A stretch of DNA of 64,000 nt from Hyphomicrobiales bacterium (GTDB lineage: Bacteria; Pseudomonadota; Alphaproteobacteria; Rhizobiales; Aestuariivirgaceae). The notes beneath the pieces were generated by a model. That model was not told where the DNA came from. It made no database searches and saw only the letters and a program-made list of their open reading frames with translations. Within the stretch, counting starts at the first letter, position 1, and each line of letters begins with the position of its first letter. The translations under genes were made by a program, and so were the position numbers. This document shows positions 15,503 to 25,770 of the stretch, one piece after another. The stretch covers positions 1-64,000 of the forward strand of contig JACPNZ010000041.1 of NCBI GenBank assembly GCA_016185245.1. Direction: 5' to 3'.

Positions 15503-17719
15503 TCAGGCGGTTTGCGGAACGGTTTCGGCAAGGGCGTCGAACAGCAGCGTCACCCGGGCGCCGAGGCCCTGAGCGAAGTCGGCCGGCGCATCCTCGAGCA
15601 TCAGCCGGCCGCCGTGCTCCTCCATGATGCGCTTGACGATCGCCAGACCGAGGCCGGTGCCCTTCTCGCGCGTGGTCATGTAGGGCTCGGCCAGGCGGTG
15701 ACGGTTTTCCTCGGGCAGCCCGACGCCGTTGTCGGTGACGCGAATGAAAGGATGGCGGTCGGCGAGACCGGCTTCCACCAATATGCGGCCGCGCGGCTCG
15801 TGCGACTGCTGCTGGCGGCCTTCGATCGCCTCGCGGGCGTTTTTGACCAGGTTGGTCACCGCTTGGGTAACCAGGCGGCGGTCGAAGGGGAATTCGAACT
15901 CGCCGGGCTTGACGTCGAGCTCGATGTCGATGTCGGAGGTCGAGACCCGCTGCAAGACGGTTGCCTCGCGCACCACATTGGCCAGCTCGTGGCGCTCCGG
16001 CACCGCCTTCGGCATGCGGGCAAAGGAGGAAAATTCGTCGACCATGCGACCGATGTCGCCAACCTGGCGGATGATGGTGTCGGTGCACTGATCGAACACC
16101 TGCTTGTCGGTGGTGATCTGATTGCCGTACTTGCGCTTGAGCCGCTCGGCCGAAAGCTGGATGGGGGTCAGGGGATTCTTGATCTCGTGGGCGATGCGGC
16201 GGGCGATGTCGGCCCAGGCCGAGTTGCGCTGGGCCGAGACCAGATCGGTGATGTCGTCGAAGGTCAGCACATGGCCGTGGTTCTTGTCCTCGGCGCTTTC
16301 GGTGGTGAAGCGGGCGAAGTAGCTGCGACTGGCGCTGTGGCCGGCAACATCGATTTGACCTTCGGCGAAGCCCGACGGGCGCGCCGTCGCCTGGTCGTAG
16401 AGTGGGCCGAAGGCCGGCAGGGCCTCGGCCACGGAGCGCCCGATGAGATCGCTCTCCGACTTGCCAAGCAGATTGAGCGCCGAGCGGTTGACCAGCGAAA
16501 TTTCGCCGCCGGGATCGATGCCGATCACCCCGGCGCTGACCCCTGCCAGCATGGCTTCGGTGAAGCGCCGTCTAGTGTCGAGAGTCTCGTTGGTGGCGAC
16601 CAGTTCGTCGCGCTGCTTCTTGATATGGCCGGTCATCAAATTGAAGGTGCGCGACAGGTTCTGCAGGTCGTTGGGCCCTTCGATCACCTCGACCTTGGCC
16701 GCAAGCTCGCCATGCGACACCCGGCGGGCGGCATCGAGGAGCCGGACAATGGGGGCCACCAGCCGGTCGGAATACCACAGACCCGCCCAGATCGCGGCGA
16801 GCAGGAAGATGAAGCCGACGACGCCATACATGAGGGCGAAAGTGAGTTGCACGCCGAGCCGGGTTGACATCAGGCGGTCGTATTCGATCTTGGCCTCGCG
16901 GGTTTTCTCCAACTGGTCGATAACCGACGGGTTGATGGCCCGGTAGACGTAAAGATACTCGCTGGGAAAGGTCTGCAGTTTGATCAGTGCCCGGACGACA
17001 TTGCCGCCCGGCGCCGGCGGCATGACCACCAGGTCGCCGCCATCGGCCCGCTGCATGGCATCTTCGGCGGGCGGGCGGAACTCGACCTTGTTGTTGGCGG
17101 TGATCTGCACGTCGATGCGGTAAGCCTTGGGATCGAACACGAAGACACCGGCCAGGCCTCGCAGTGCCGCATGACGAGCCACCCGGCGGACGAAACCGGC
17201 TCGGTCACTGTCGAACATCGGTTTCTGCTGGGTGAGATCGGCGGAGATTGCCGCCACGTCGCCGCGAGTCGTCTCGGCCGTGTCGCGCAGATAAGCTTCG
17301 GCGACGTTCACGGCGGAATCGACGATGGCTCTGGTGCGCTCGGAAAACCAGGCATCGAGGCCGCGGTTGAGGGTGACCGAGGCGAACACCGCAACCAGGA
17401 TCGCCGGCACCACGGCGATGGCGCTAAACAAGAGCACCAGGCGCAAATGCAAGCCGGCGCCGGCCGTGCCCTTGCGCTTCTCGGCCAAGAGCAGGGAAAG
17501 CTGGCCCAGCACCGTGAGCGCCATCAGCAGGATCACCGCGCCGTTGCCGATCAAGAGCAGCCGGACACTTTCCGGTGTCGGGGTGATCGGGGTCAGCCCG
17601 GTCATGATGGCGAAGGTGCCGACACCGCTGACCACGCCCATAACCACCAGCCCGAATCCGGCCCAGCCGGTCAGCCGGCGCAAACGCTCGGATAGGCGAT
17701 TGTCGGATCGGTTCGGCAT
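15503..17719 (-). CDS. ntrY: Sensor histidine kinase NtrY
   Basis: A 738-residue membrane kinase. The N-terminus has several hydrophobic helices (about 12-110) flanking cytoplasmic loops, then a large extracytoplasmic part, a last membrane span near 290, HAMP, PAS (VSAGVIGIDPGGEISLVNRS), a HisKA box ([20 protein letters not shown] region) and a HATPase domain (NLVKNAREAIEG, TGLGLAIVKRIMEEHGG). I use the ATG at 17719 with GCGGGG upstream; an in-frame TTG 4 codons earlier is possible. It senses nitrogen or redox state in other alphaproteobacteria and phosphorylates NtrX. Confidence 0.95.
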   Translation of the reverse strand: MPNRSDNRLSERLRRLTGWAGFGLVVMGVVSGVGTFAIMTGLTPITPTPESVRLLLIGNGAVILLMALTVLGQLSLLLAEKRKGTAGAGLHLRLVLLFSAIAVVPAILVAVFASVTLNRGLDAWFSERTRAIVDSAVNVAEAYLRDTAETTRGDVAAISADLTQQKPMFDSDRAGFVRRVARHAALRGLAGVFVFDPKAYRIDVQITANNKVEFRPPAEDAMQRADGGDLVVMPPAPGGNVVRALIKLQTFPSEYLYVYRAINPSVIDQLEKTREAKIEYDRLMSTRLGVQLTFALMYGVVGFIFLLAAIWAGLWYSDRLVAPIVRLLDAARRVSHGELAAKVEVIEGPNDLQNLSRTFNLMTGHIKKQRDELVATNETLDTRRRFTEAMLAGVSAGVIGIDPGGEISLVNRSALNLLGKSESDLIGRSVAEALPAFGPLYDQATARPSGFAEGQIDVAGHSASRSYFARFTTESAEDKNHGHVLTFDDITDLVSAQRNSAWADIARRIAHEIKNPLTPIQLSAERLKRKYGNQITTDKQVFDQCTDTIIRQVGDIGRMVDEFSSFARMPKAVPERHELANVVREATVLQRVSTSDIDIELDVKPGEFEFPFDRRLVTQAVTNLVKNAREAIEGRQQQSHEPRGRILVEAGLADRHPFIRVTDNGVGLPEENRHRLAEPYMTTREKGTGLGLAIVKRIMEEHGGRLMLEDAPADFAQGLGARVTLLFDALAETVPQTA

Positions 17720-17792
17720 TCTACCCCGCAAGCCCCCTGTTGCACGAAATCAACAGCAAATGTGGCCGATTTGCGACAGTAGGCCGCGTGTC

Positions 17793-19234
<1,442 letters not shown>

Positions 19235-19238
<4 letters not shown>

Positions 19239-20374
19239 GTGGCGATTTCTCCATGGACGCCGTCGGAGCCCCGCAGCATGGGGAGCAGCACTCGGAAGGT
19301 GGTGCCGCGGCCGCGGCCGACGCATTCGACGACGCCGCCATGGTCGCGCACGATCTTGGCGACCAGCGCCAGGCCAAGTCCCCGGCCGCTCGGCTTGGTG
19401 GTGACGAAGGGATCGAAGATGTTGGGGCGAAGTTCCTCGGGCACACCCGGCCCGGTATCGTGGATGCAGACTTCGAGAGGCAGCGTGATGCGCTCGCCCG
19501 AACCCGGCACGGTGAGCCGGACGCCGGGGCGAAAGGCGGTGGTGAAGACGATCTCGCCGGCTTCGCCGCCCGCCTCGATCGCCTCGCTGGCGTTCTTGGC
19601 GAGGTTGAGGAAGACCTGGGTCAGCTGATCCTTGTTGCCGAGCACCGGCGGCAGCGACGGATCGTAGTCCTCGCGCACCGTGATGGCCCGCGACATGCCG
19701 GCAAGGGTGAGCTGCTTTACCCGCTCCAGCACCACATGGATGTTGACCGGGGCGCGGTCGAGGGGGCGTTCGTCGGAGAAGACTTCCATCTGGTCGACGA
19801 GATCGCGGATGCGGTCGGTCTCCTCGCAGATGAGTCTGGCGAACGCTCTGTCTTCCTCGCCGAGGCCGGGTTCGAGCAGTTGTGCTGCGCCGCGAATGCC
19901 GGCCAGTGGGTTCTTGATCTCGTGAGCGAGCATCGCCGCCATGCCGGAGACCGAGCGCGCGGCCCCGCGCGAGGTGAGCTGGCGATCGATCTTGTGGGCC
20001 ATCGAGCGCTCGAGCAGCATGACGATGACAAAGCGCGGATCGTCGCCCATCAGTGCCGTTTGCAGATCGACGATGCGCTCGCCGCCGAGCCGCGGAGTAC
20101 CCACACCGACGGCGTATTCATTGACTACGCCGGCGGTACCACGGGCCTGGGCCACGGCGTTGAAGACGGGACTCGAGAACGGCACCACATCGCCCAGCCG
20201 TTGGCGCAGCAGCACCGCGCTGCCGGTCTGGAAGAAGTTCTCGGCCGCGGCATTGACAAGACAGATGCGATCCTCGGCATCGACGATGATCAACGGATTG
20301 GGCAGCGAGTCGACGACGGCGCGCGGCAACGGCGCGTCGGGCGTGACGGTTCTCTCGACGGCGGCCGCGCTCAT
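19235..20374 (-). CDS. ntrB: Nitrogen regulation sensor kinase NtrB
   Basis: A 379-residue soluble histidine kinase/phosphatase. A PAS domain occupies about 20-130 ([20 protein letters not shown]), the HisKA box is [20 protein letters not shown], and the HATPase domain shows [14 protein letters not shown] and [18 protein letters not shown]. No membrane segments, as expected. Activity is normally set by PII protein. The start ATG shares one base with the dusB stop (TGATG), so dusB-ntrB-ntrC form one transcription unit. Confidence 0.96.
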
Positions 20375-21402
20375 CAGGCAGCCTCCCGTTCGGCGCAGGC
20401 GTCGTAAAGATCGGCAAGTCCCTGGGCCACGGCGTCGTTGCTGGAGGTGCGCAACAGCGTGTCGCGCCAGAGCTTCGCGGTATTGGCATCCAGCAGTCGG
20501 CGCTCGGCCAGCCGGTCGATGGTCCAGCCGACATGCTTGCGGGCCATGCGGTTGCCGTGTTCGGTGCCATAGTGCTCGACGATCGCCGCGTGGTGGCGAC
20601 CGACAATGGCGCTTTCGGCGGCAAGCGTAGGTTCGGCGATGCCGCTGCCGGGATCGAGCCTCTCGGCGAGGACGCCCGGCCACCAGGGCCGCCCATAGGC
20701 GCTGCGCCCAACCATGACGCCGTCGGCGCCAGAGGCTTCCAACATGGCGCGGACATTTTCGGCGGTTGCACAGTCGCCATTGGCGATGAGCGGAATGGAG
20801 ATCGCCTCACGCACCCGGCGAATCGCCGGCCAGTCGGCCTTGCCGCCATAGAACTGGCAGCGGGTGCGGCCGTGGACGGTGACTAGCGCCACGCCCGCTT
20901 GTTCGGCGCGGCGGGCAAGCTCGGGGGCGTTGAGGCTGCCGTGATCCCAGCCGAGCCGCATCTTCAAGGTGACCGGCACATTCACCGCTTCGACAGTGGC
21001 TTCGACCAGCGTCATGGCATGGTCGAGATCGCGCATCAGCGCCGAGCCCGACAGGCCGCCGGTCACCTGGCGGGCTGGGCACCCCATGTTGATGTCGATC
21101 ACTTCGGCCCCGAGATCAGCGGCCAATCTGGCTCCTTCCGCCATCCAGCGCGGCTCGCGGCCGGCCAACTGAATGACGAAGGGATTGACGCGGCCCGCTC
21201 CAGTGGCGCGACGCACCATGTCGGGCCGTGCCCTGACCAGTTCCTCGCTCGCCACCATCTCGGAGACGACGAGTCCGGCACCATGGTGGTGGGCGGCGAG
21301 GCGAAACGGCTCGTCGGTCACCCCCGACATGGGCGCCAGGAACACGCGGTTGCGGGCCCTCACCTTCCCGATCTCTATGCCTGTTTTTTGAGCTGCCATC
21401 AT
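20374..21402 (-). CDS. dusB: tRNA-dihydrouridine synthase DusB (NifR3)
   Basis: A 342-residue FMN-dependent TIM-barrel enzyme reducing uridines in the tRNA D-loop. VFLAPMSGVTDEPFR, the catalytic cysteine segment INMGCPARQVTGGLSGSALM and the TVHGRTRCQFYGG region are present. Start is one of two adjacent ATGs at 21402 or 21399. It leads the ntrBC operon, as nifR3 does in Rhodobacter and Rhizobiales, and is divergent from ispDF across 91 bases. Confidence 0.95.
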   Translation of the reverse strand: MMAAQKTGIEIGKVRARNRVFLAPMSGVTDEPFRLAAHHHGAGLVVSEMVASEELVRARPDMVRRATGAGRVNPFVIQLAGREPRWMAEGARLAADLGAEVIDINMGCPARQVTGGLSGSALMRDLDHAMTLVEATVEAVNVPVTLKMRLGWDHGSLNAPELARRAEQAGVALVTVHGRTRCQFYGGKADWPAIRRVREAISIPLIANGDCATAENVRAMLEASGADGVMVGRSAYGRPWWPGVLAERLDPGSGIAEPTLAAESAIVGRHHAAIVEHYGTEHGNRMARKHVGWTIDRLAERRLLDANTAKLWRDTLLRTSSNDAVAQGLADLYDACAEREAA

Positions 21403-21493
21403 GATTGTCTAATTAGGCGGCAGATTAGCCTTATGCTGCACTGCGTCAAGAGCCTTTCTTGCTCCACCCTTGCGAGGTTGCTACAGCACTTTC

Positions 21494-22663
21494 ATGACGG
21501 TGGCTGCAGTAATTGTCGCGGGCGGATCGGGCCTGCGCGCCGGAGGCGAGACTCCAAAGCAGTACCAGACGATCGGCGGCAGGCCGGTGCTCTGGTGGAC
21601 CCTCAAGGCTTTCGCCGAGCATCCCGGCATTGCCCGGGTCCAGACGGTGATCGGCGAGGGTCATGAAGCGATGTTCGCCGCCGCAACCGAGGGCCTCACG
21701 GTCGAGCCGGCGGTGACCGGCGGCGCCACCCGCCAAGACTCCTGCCGGGCCGGCCTCGAAGCGGTGGCCCGCCACCAGCCGGAGAAAGTGCTGATCCACG
21801 ATGCCGCCCGCCCCTTCGCCTCGCGCGACTTGATCAGCCACGTCATTGCCTGGCTCGACCGCCACCGTGCCGTGGTGCCGGGGCTCCCCGTTGCCGAGAC
21901 CCTGAAGCTCGCCCCCGGCGGCATTGTTACCGCCACGGTCGATCGCAGCGGCCTGTGGACGGCGCAGACGCCCCAGGGCTTTGGCTTCGAGGCGATCCTG
22001 ACGGCCCATCGCGCCGCCCATGCGGCGGGAGTTACCAACCTCACCGATGACGCCGCCGTCGCCGAACGCCTGGGGATCGAGATCGCCATGATTCCGGGGC
22101 GAGTGGAAAATCGCAAGCTCACCACGGCCGAGGACATCGAGACGGCCGACCGCGCCATGATGGCCGCACGTCTCGATCATCTACCCGATATCCGCGTCGG
22201 CCAGGGGATCGATGTTCATCCCTTCGCCGAAGGAAACGGTGTCACGCTGTGCGGCGTCAGCATTCCTCACGACCGGAGTCTTGCCGGCCATTCCGATGCC
22301 GATGTCGCCATGCATGCGCTGACCGATGCGATATTCGGGGCCATCGGCGATGGCGACATCGGGGTGCATTTCCCACCGACCGATCGGCGCTGGAAGGGGG
22401 CGGCCTCGGCGATCTTTCTGGCCAAGGCCGTTGAACTCGTGCACCGGCGCAGCGGGCTCATCGCCAATGCCGACCTGACCATCCTGGCCGAGGCGCCGCG
22501 CATCGCGCCGCACATTGCGGCGATGAAGGCGGTGCTGGCACCTCTCCTCGGCATCGCCGCCGAGCGCATCGCCATCAAGGCAACAACCGCCGAGAAACTC
22601 GGCGCCATCGGCCGTGGCGAGGGCATCGTGGCCTTCGCCACCGCCATGGTGCGCTTGCCATGA
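21494..22663 (+). CDS. ispDF: Bifunctional IspD/IspF isoprenoid enzyme
   Basis: A 389-residue fusion for the MEP pathway. Residues 1 to about 225 are MEP cytidylyltransferase (AAVIVAGGSGLRAGG, TPKQY, VLIHDAARPF); residues 230-389 are 2-C-methyl-D-erythritol 2,4-cyclodiphosphate synthase (RVGQGIDVHPFAEGN, LAGHSDADVAMHALTDAI, IHKV-like end). The fusion is common in alphaproteobacteria, where IspDF interacts with IspE. I use the ATG at 21494, 8 codons inside the longest frame, because it yields the expected N-terminus. Overlaps cinA as ATGA. Confidence 0.96.
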   Translation: MTVAAVIVAGGSGLRAGGETPKQYQTIGGRPVLWWTLKAFAEHPGIARVQTVIGEGHEAMFAAATEGLTVEPAVTGGATRQDSCRAGLEAVARHQPEKVLIHDAARPFASRDLISHVIAWLDRHRAVVPGLPVAETLKLAPGGIVTATVDRSGLWTAQTPQGFGFEAILTAHRAAHAAGVTNLTDDAAVAERLGIEIAMIPGRVENRKLTTAEDIETADRAMMAARLDHLPDIRVGQGIDVHPFAEGNGVTLCGVSIPHDRSLAGHSDADVAMHALTDAIFGAIGDGDIGVHFPPTDRRWKGAASAIFLAKAVELVHRRSGLIANADLTILAEAPRIAPHIAAMKAVLAPLLGIAAERIAIKATTAEKLGAIGRGEGIVAFATAMVRLP

Positions 22664-23163
22664 TGTTCGACCAGACGCTCCTCGCCAAGGCCGAGGCATT
22701 GCTTGCCGCCTGCCGGGCGCGGGGTCTCATCCTCGCCACGGCCGAAAGCTGCACCGGCGGGCTCGTTGCAGGCCTCGTCACCGCGATTGCCGGCGCCTCC
22801 GATGTGTTCGAGCGCGGCTACGTCACCTATTCCAATGCCGCCAAGATCGCCGAGATCGGCGTGCCGGAAGAAGCGATCGCCCGCCATGGCGCGGTGAGCG
22901 AGGAAGCCGCCCGGGCCATGGCCGAGGGCACGCTCGCCGCCTGCCCCGCCGATCTGGCGCTCGCCGTCACCGGCATCGCCGGGCCTTCCGGGGGAACGGC
23001 GGAAAAGCCGGTGGGCCTTGTCCACATTGCGGCGGCGCGGCGCGGGCACCGCACTTTGCATCGAAGGCTGAAGCTAGGTGCTCTGCCGCGCGAGACGATC
23101 AGGCTCGCTGCAGTATCAGCGGTTCTCGAACTCGGACTGGCTCAGGCGGTAACGCCGGAATAG
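22660..23163 (+). CDS. CinA C-terminal domain protein, NMN amidohydrolase (PncC) type
   Basis: A 167-residue stand-alone CinA C-terminal domain, which deamidates nicotinamide mononucleotide in NAD recycling. Conserved blocks: TAESCTGGLVAGLVTAIAGA, ERGYVTYSNAAK, AVTGIAGPSGGTAEKPVG. There is no N-terminal MoCF-like domain. Its stop lies 22 bases inside the 3' end of the convergent COQ10-like gene, so the two transcripts would be complementary at their ends. Confidence 0.92.
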   Translation: MMFDQTLLAKAEALLAACRARGLILATAESCTGGLVAGLVTAIAGASDVFERGYVTYSNAAKIAEIGVPEEAIARHGAVSEEAARAMAEGTLAACPADLALAVTGIAGPSGGTAEKPVGLVHIAAARRGHRTLHRRLKLGALPRETIRLAAVSAVLELGLAQAVTPE

Positions 23164-23609
23164 AGCTTGCGGGCCCGCTCTTCGAAGGACGACATGATGC
23201 GTCGCACCATCATGTCGAACATTCCGGACAGAAGGAACTGCAGGGCCCGGCTTTTCAATGTGTAGTCGACGGTGAAATGGATGTCGCAGCCGCCCTGGGG
23301 GGCAGGTGCTATGCGCCATTCCACATTGAGTGACTTGACCGGGCCTTCGCTGGCGGTCGAATTCACGGTGCGAGCGGCGGGATCGACGATCACCCGGCTT
23401 ACCAGGGTCTCGCTGATGCCGAGCTTCTTGTAGGTAAACACCAGTTCCGCCTCAAAATTCGTGCGGCCATCGGCCAAGGGCTCGATGCCGCGCACCGTGG
23501 ACTTGCGCACCAGCGGCAGGAACTCGCGGTAATTTGCCACGTCGCTGGCGATGGCGAAGACTTGATCGGCGGTGAAAGGGACATGCCGCGCCACGGAGAA
23601 CTTCGACAT
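23142..23609 (-). CDS. COQ10/RatA-like START-domain protein
   Basis: A 155-residue polyketide-cyclase/START fold protein of the COQ10/RatA type (HVPFTADQVFAIASDVANYR, EFLPLVRKSTV, FTVDYTLKSRALQFLLSGMF). In alphaproteobacteria this protein is usually thought to bind quinone and support respiration; despite database names, there is no antitoxin gene here and no sign of a toxin system. It starts 3 bases after lipA on the same strand. Its 3' end overlaps cinA. Confidence 0.9.
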   Translation of the reverse strand: MSKFSVARHVPFTADQVFAIASDVANYREFLPLVRKSTVRGIEPLADGRTNFEAELVFTYKKLGISETLVSRVIVDPAARTVNSTASEGPVKSLNVEWRIAPAPQGGCDIHFTVDYTLKSRALQFLLSGMFDMMVRRIMSSFEERARKLYSGVTA

Positions 23610-23612
23610 TGC

Positions 23613-24566
23613 TCAGTGTCCGGACTTCCGCGCCCTGGCGGCGCGCAGCCGGGCGAAATCGTCGCCGGCGTGATGCGAAGAACGGGTGAGCGGGCTCGCT
23701 GCCACCATGAGAAAGCCCTTGGCGTAGGCAATCGTCTCGTAGCCCTTGAATTCCTCAGGCGTCACGAAGCGGTCGATGGCGGCATGCTTGCGGCTGGGCT
23801 GCAGATACTGGCCGATGGTGATGAAATCGATGTCGGCCGTGCGCATGTCGTCCATCACCTGCATCACCTGCTCGCGGGTTTCGCCCAGGCCCACCATGAT
23901 GCCGGACTTGGTGAACATGGCGGGGTCGAGTTCCTTGACCCGCTGCAGAAGCCGCAGCGAATGGAAATAGCGCGCGCCCGGCCTTATCCGCAGATAGAGC
24001 GACGGCACGGTTTCGAGATTGTGGTTGAAGACGTCGGGCCGCGCTTCGACGACGATCTCCAGGGCCCCGTCTTTCTTGAGGAAGTCGGGGGTCAGCACCT
24101 CGATGGTGGTGGTTGGGGACGTTTGGCGGATCGCCCGGATGGTCCGGGCGAAGTGCATCGCACCGCCATCGTCGAGATCGTCCCGGTCGACCGAGGTGAT
24201 GACGGCGTGAGCGAGCCCCATGCGAGCCACCGCATCGGCCACCCGCTCGGGTTCGCTTGCCGAAAGGGCTTCGGGCAGGCCGGTTTTCACGTTGCAGAAG
24301 GCACAGGCCCTGGTGCAGGTATCGCCCATGATCATGAAGGTCGCGTGCTTCTTCGACCAGCATTCGCCGATATTGGGGCAACCCGCCTCCTGGCAGACGG
24401 TAACGAGCTTGTTGTCCTCGACGATCTTGCGGGTTTCGGCATAAGCGGGAGAGCCCGGGGCCTTGACCCTGATCCACTCGGGCTTGCGCAGCATCGGCAT
24501 GTCGGGCCGATGGGCCTTCTCCGGATGGCGCGGGCGCTCCTTGTCGATGACGGTGACCACGGGCAA
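23613..24566 (-). CDS. lipA: Lipoyl synthase
   Basis: A radical-SAM enzyme that inserts two sulfurs into octanoyl groups on lipoyl domains. The auxiliary cluster cysteines lie in [13 protein letters not shown] and the SAM cluster motif C-x3-C-x2-C is [11 protein letters not shown]; the C-terminal RSSHHAGD supplies the serine ligand. The start is not ATG: a TTG at 24566 with AGAAGG at good spacing, or a GTG at 24560 that gives the family N-terminus VVTVIDKE. It lies downstream of lpd and the pdh genes, whose products carry the lipoyl groups it makes. Confidence 0.94.
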   Translation of the reverse strand: MPVVTVIDKERPRHPEKAHRPDMPMLRKPEWIRVKAPGSPAYAETRKIVEDNKLVTVCQEAGCPNIGECWSKKHATFMIMGDTCTRACAFCNVKTGLPEALSASEPERVADAVARMGLAHAVITSVDRDDLDDGGAMHFARTIRAIRQTSPTTTIEVLTPDFLKKDGALEIVVEARPDVFNHNLETVPSLYLRIRPGARYFHSLRLLQRVKELDPAMFTKSGIMVGLGETREQVMQVMDDMRTADIDFITIGQYLQPSRKHAAIDRFVTPEEFKGYETIAYAKGFLMVAASPLTRSSHHAGDDFARLRAARARKSGH

Positions 24567-24567
24567 A

Positions 24568-24825
24568 TCAGGCCTTCTGCCGGTTGAAGAGACGATAGAG
24601 ATAGATCAGCAGGCAGGCGCCGGCCACCGCGATGACCAGGCTGCGGATCAATCCGCCGCCCGGCCACAAGCCAAGGGTCCGGATGATGGCGTTGCCGACC
24701 ACCGATCCGGCAATGCCGAGCACCACGTTCATCGTGAGGCTGGTATCGAACTTCATCACCTTCTCGGCGATCCATCCGGCCAGGCCGCCGATGACGATCT
24801 GAGCAATCAGATTAAAGATGAACAT
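24568..24825 (-). CDS. GlsB/YeaQ/YmgE family membrane protein, copy 1
   Basis: An 85-residue protein with three hydrophobic helices (about 1-20, 30-50, 58-80). [20 protein letters not shown] and [14 protein letters not shown] match the transglycosylase-associated/GlsB family of small inner-membrane stress proteins. Biochemical function is unclear. It ends one base before the lipA start. It is the last of three tandem paralogues. Confidence 0.88.
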   Translation of the reverse strand: MFIFNLIAQIVIGGLAGWIAEKVMKFDTSLTMNVVLGIAGSVVGNAIIRTLGLWPGGGLIRSLVIAVAGACLLIYLYRLFNRQKA

Positions 24826-24835
24826 CGCTTGTCCC

Positions 24836-25126
24836 TCAGGCCCCCCGTCCCCTGATGGCCCGCACCACCCAGATGAGGATCACGGCACCGGCCACCGAGA
24901 CGATAAGGTTGCTCCAGAACCAGCCAGGCATCATTTCGCCGACGCGTATGTCGAACAGGCGGGTCAAGCGCTCGCCGATGAATGAGCCGATGATGCCGAC
25001 GATGATGTTCTTGATGAGACCCATGTCGGACTTGGTGATCTTCTCGGCAATCCAGCCGGCCAGACCGCCGATAACGATGATCCAGACGAAACTCACGCCG
25101 CCGCCGAAATCCATGAGGTTCTGCAT
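24836..25126 (-). CDS. GlsB/YeaQ/YmgE family membrane protein, copy 2
   Basis: A 96-residue paralogue of the neighbouring gene. [20 protein letters not shown] and NIIVGIIGSFIGERLTRLFD are the family blocks and are close to copy 1. Three membrane helices are likely. It lies 10 bases upstream of copy 1 and about 18 bases downstream of copy 3, all on the minus strand, so the three are probably co-transcribed with lipA. Confidence 0.88.
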   Translation of the reverse strand: MQNLMDFGGGVSFVWIIVIGGLAGWIAEKITKSDMGLIKNIIVGIIGSFIGERLTRLFDIRVGEMMPGWFWSNLIVSVAGAVILIWVVRAIRGRGA

Positions 25127-25144
25127 GTTGCCGTCCTCGAAGGG

Positions 25145-25393
25145 TTAGACCACCAGCCGGGCGATGATCACCACGATCACCGCGCCGATCGCCGCGGTGA
25201 GCGTGTCGCGCACATATTCATTGTCGATCCCCAGCCTTATGCCGAGCCGGTTCAGAATGTAGCTGCCGACGAAGGAGCCGAGCACGCCGCTCACCAGATA
25301 CTGGATGATGCCGTTGCCGCCCACCACCAGGCTGGCGATCCAGCCGGCGATCAGTCCCATCACCAGGGCAATGGCGATATTGCGTCCGTCCAT
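25145..25393 (-). CDS. GlsB/YeaQ/YmgE-like membrane protein, copy 3 (divergent)
   Basis: An 82-residue membrane protein starting MDGRNIAIALVMGLIAGWIA. The GLIAGWIASLVVGGNGIIQY and VSGVLGSFVGSYI segments resemble the GlsB family, but the AEK-like acidic/basic stretch of copies 1 and 2 is missing. It was therefore either acquired separately or has diverged. I start at the ATG at 25393 because the upstream extension lacks hydrophobic character. It is the first of the three tandem genes. Confidence 0.8.
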   Translation of the reverse strand: MDGRNIAIALVMGLIAGWIASLVVGGNGIIQYLVSGVLGSFVGSYILNRLGIRLGIDNEYVRDTLTAAIGAVIVVIIARLVV

Positions 25394-25473
25394 GGGAGCC
25401 CCCTCAGTCAGGTGAAGCGTCTCGGCCCAGATATGGCGCAGAGGGGTGGCCGTATCAAGGAAATTCCGGAAGC

Positions 25474-25737
25474 CTACTTGCTCCAGAATTTCAAGGTCTT
25501 GTCCTGTTGTTCCGGAGTCTGCTTGAGCTCCGGCACGGGAGTTGCGGCTATGAAGATGCCACCCACCACCAGGGTCAGAATCAGTGGTTTGACCAGACCG
25601 CCGACAAGAGCGCCCGACAGAATGCCGCCGACACTCTTGCCGCCGCCCCGCCACAGGGCGACGATGACGGCGCCGAAGACCGCGAGCACGATATCCAGCC
25701 GGTCAAAGGTGTCAACGAACTGGGACAACTGGTCCAT
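25474..25737 (-). CDS. Small hypothetical membrane protein (87 aa)
   Basis: Two hydrophobic helices (about 15-30 and 38-67) joined by a glycine-rich turn (RGGGKSVGGILSGALVGGLV), then a short charged tail with ELKQTPEQQDKTLKFWSK. No family is recognised. It lies 33 bases after lpd on the same strand, ahead of the GlsB genes, and its 5' end shows a clean ATG at 25737. A role in envelope stress is only a guess from the neighbours. Confidence 0.65.
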   Translation of the reverse strand: MDQLSQFVDTFDRLDIVLAVFGAVIVALWRGGGKSVGGILSGALVGGLVKPLILTLVVGGIFIAATPVPELKQTPEQQDKTLKFWSK

Positions 25738-25770
25738 GGCACGATCATGAACCGGGATCGTTAAGGCTTC

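Noticed and set aside
15428-16867. A 479-codon plus-strand frame opposite ntrY
   Set aside because: It mirrors ntrY codons and has the glycine/histidine/aspartate-rich composition typical of antisense frames; NtrY domains are unambiguous.
23142-23609. RatA-type toxin of a toxin-antitoxin pair
   Set aside because: The START-domain protein lacks a partner antitoxin gene (the RatB-type gene) and sits next to lipA as in other alphaproteobacteria, so the COQ10-like respiratory role is more likely.
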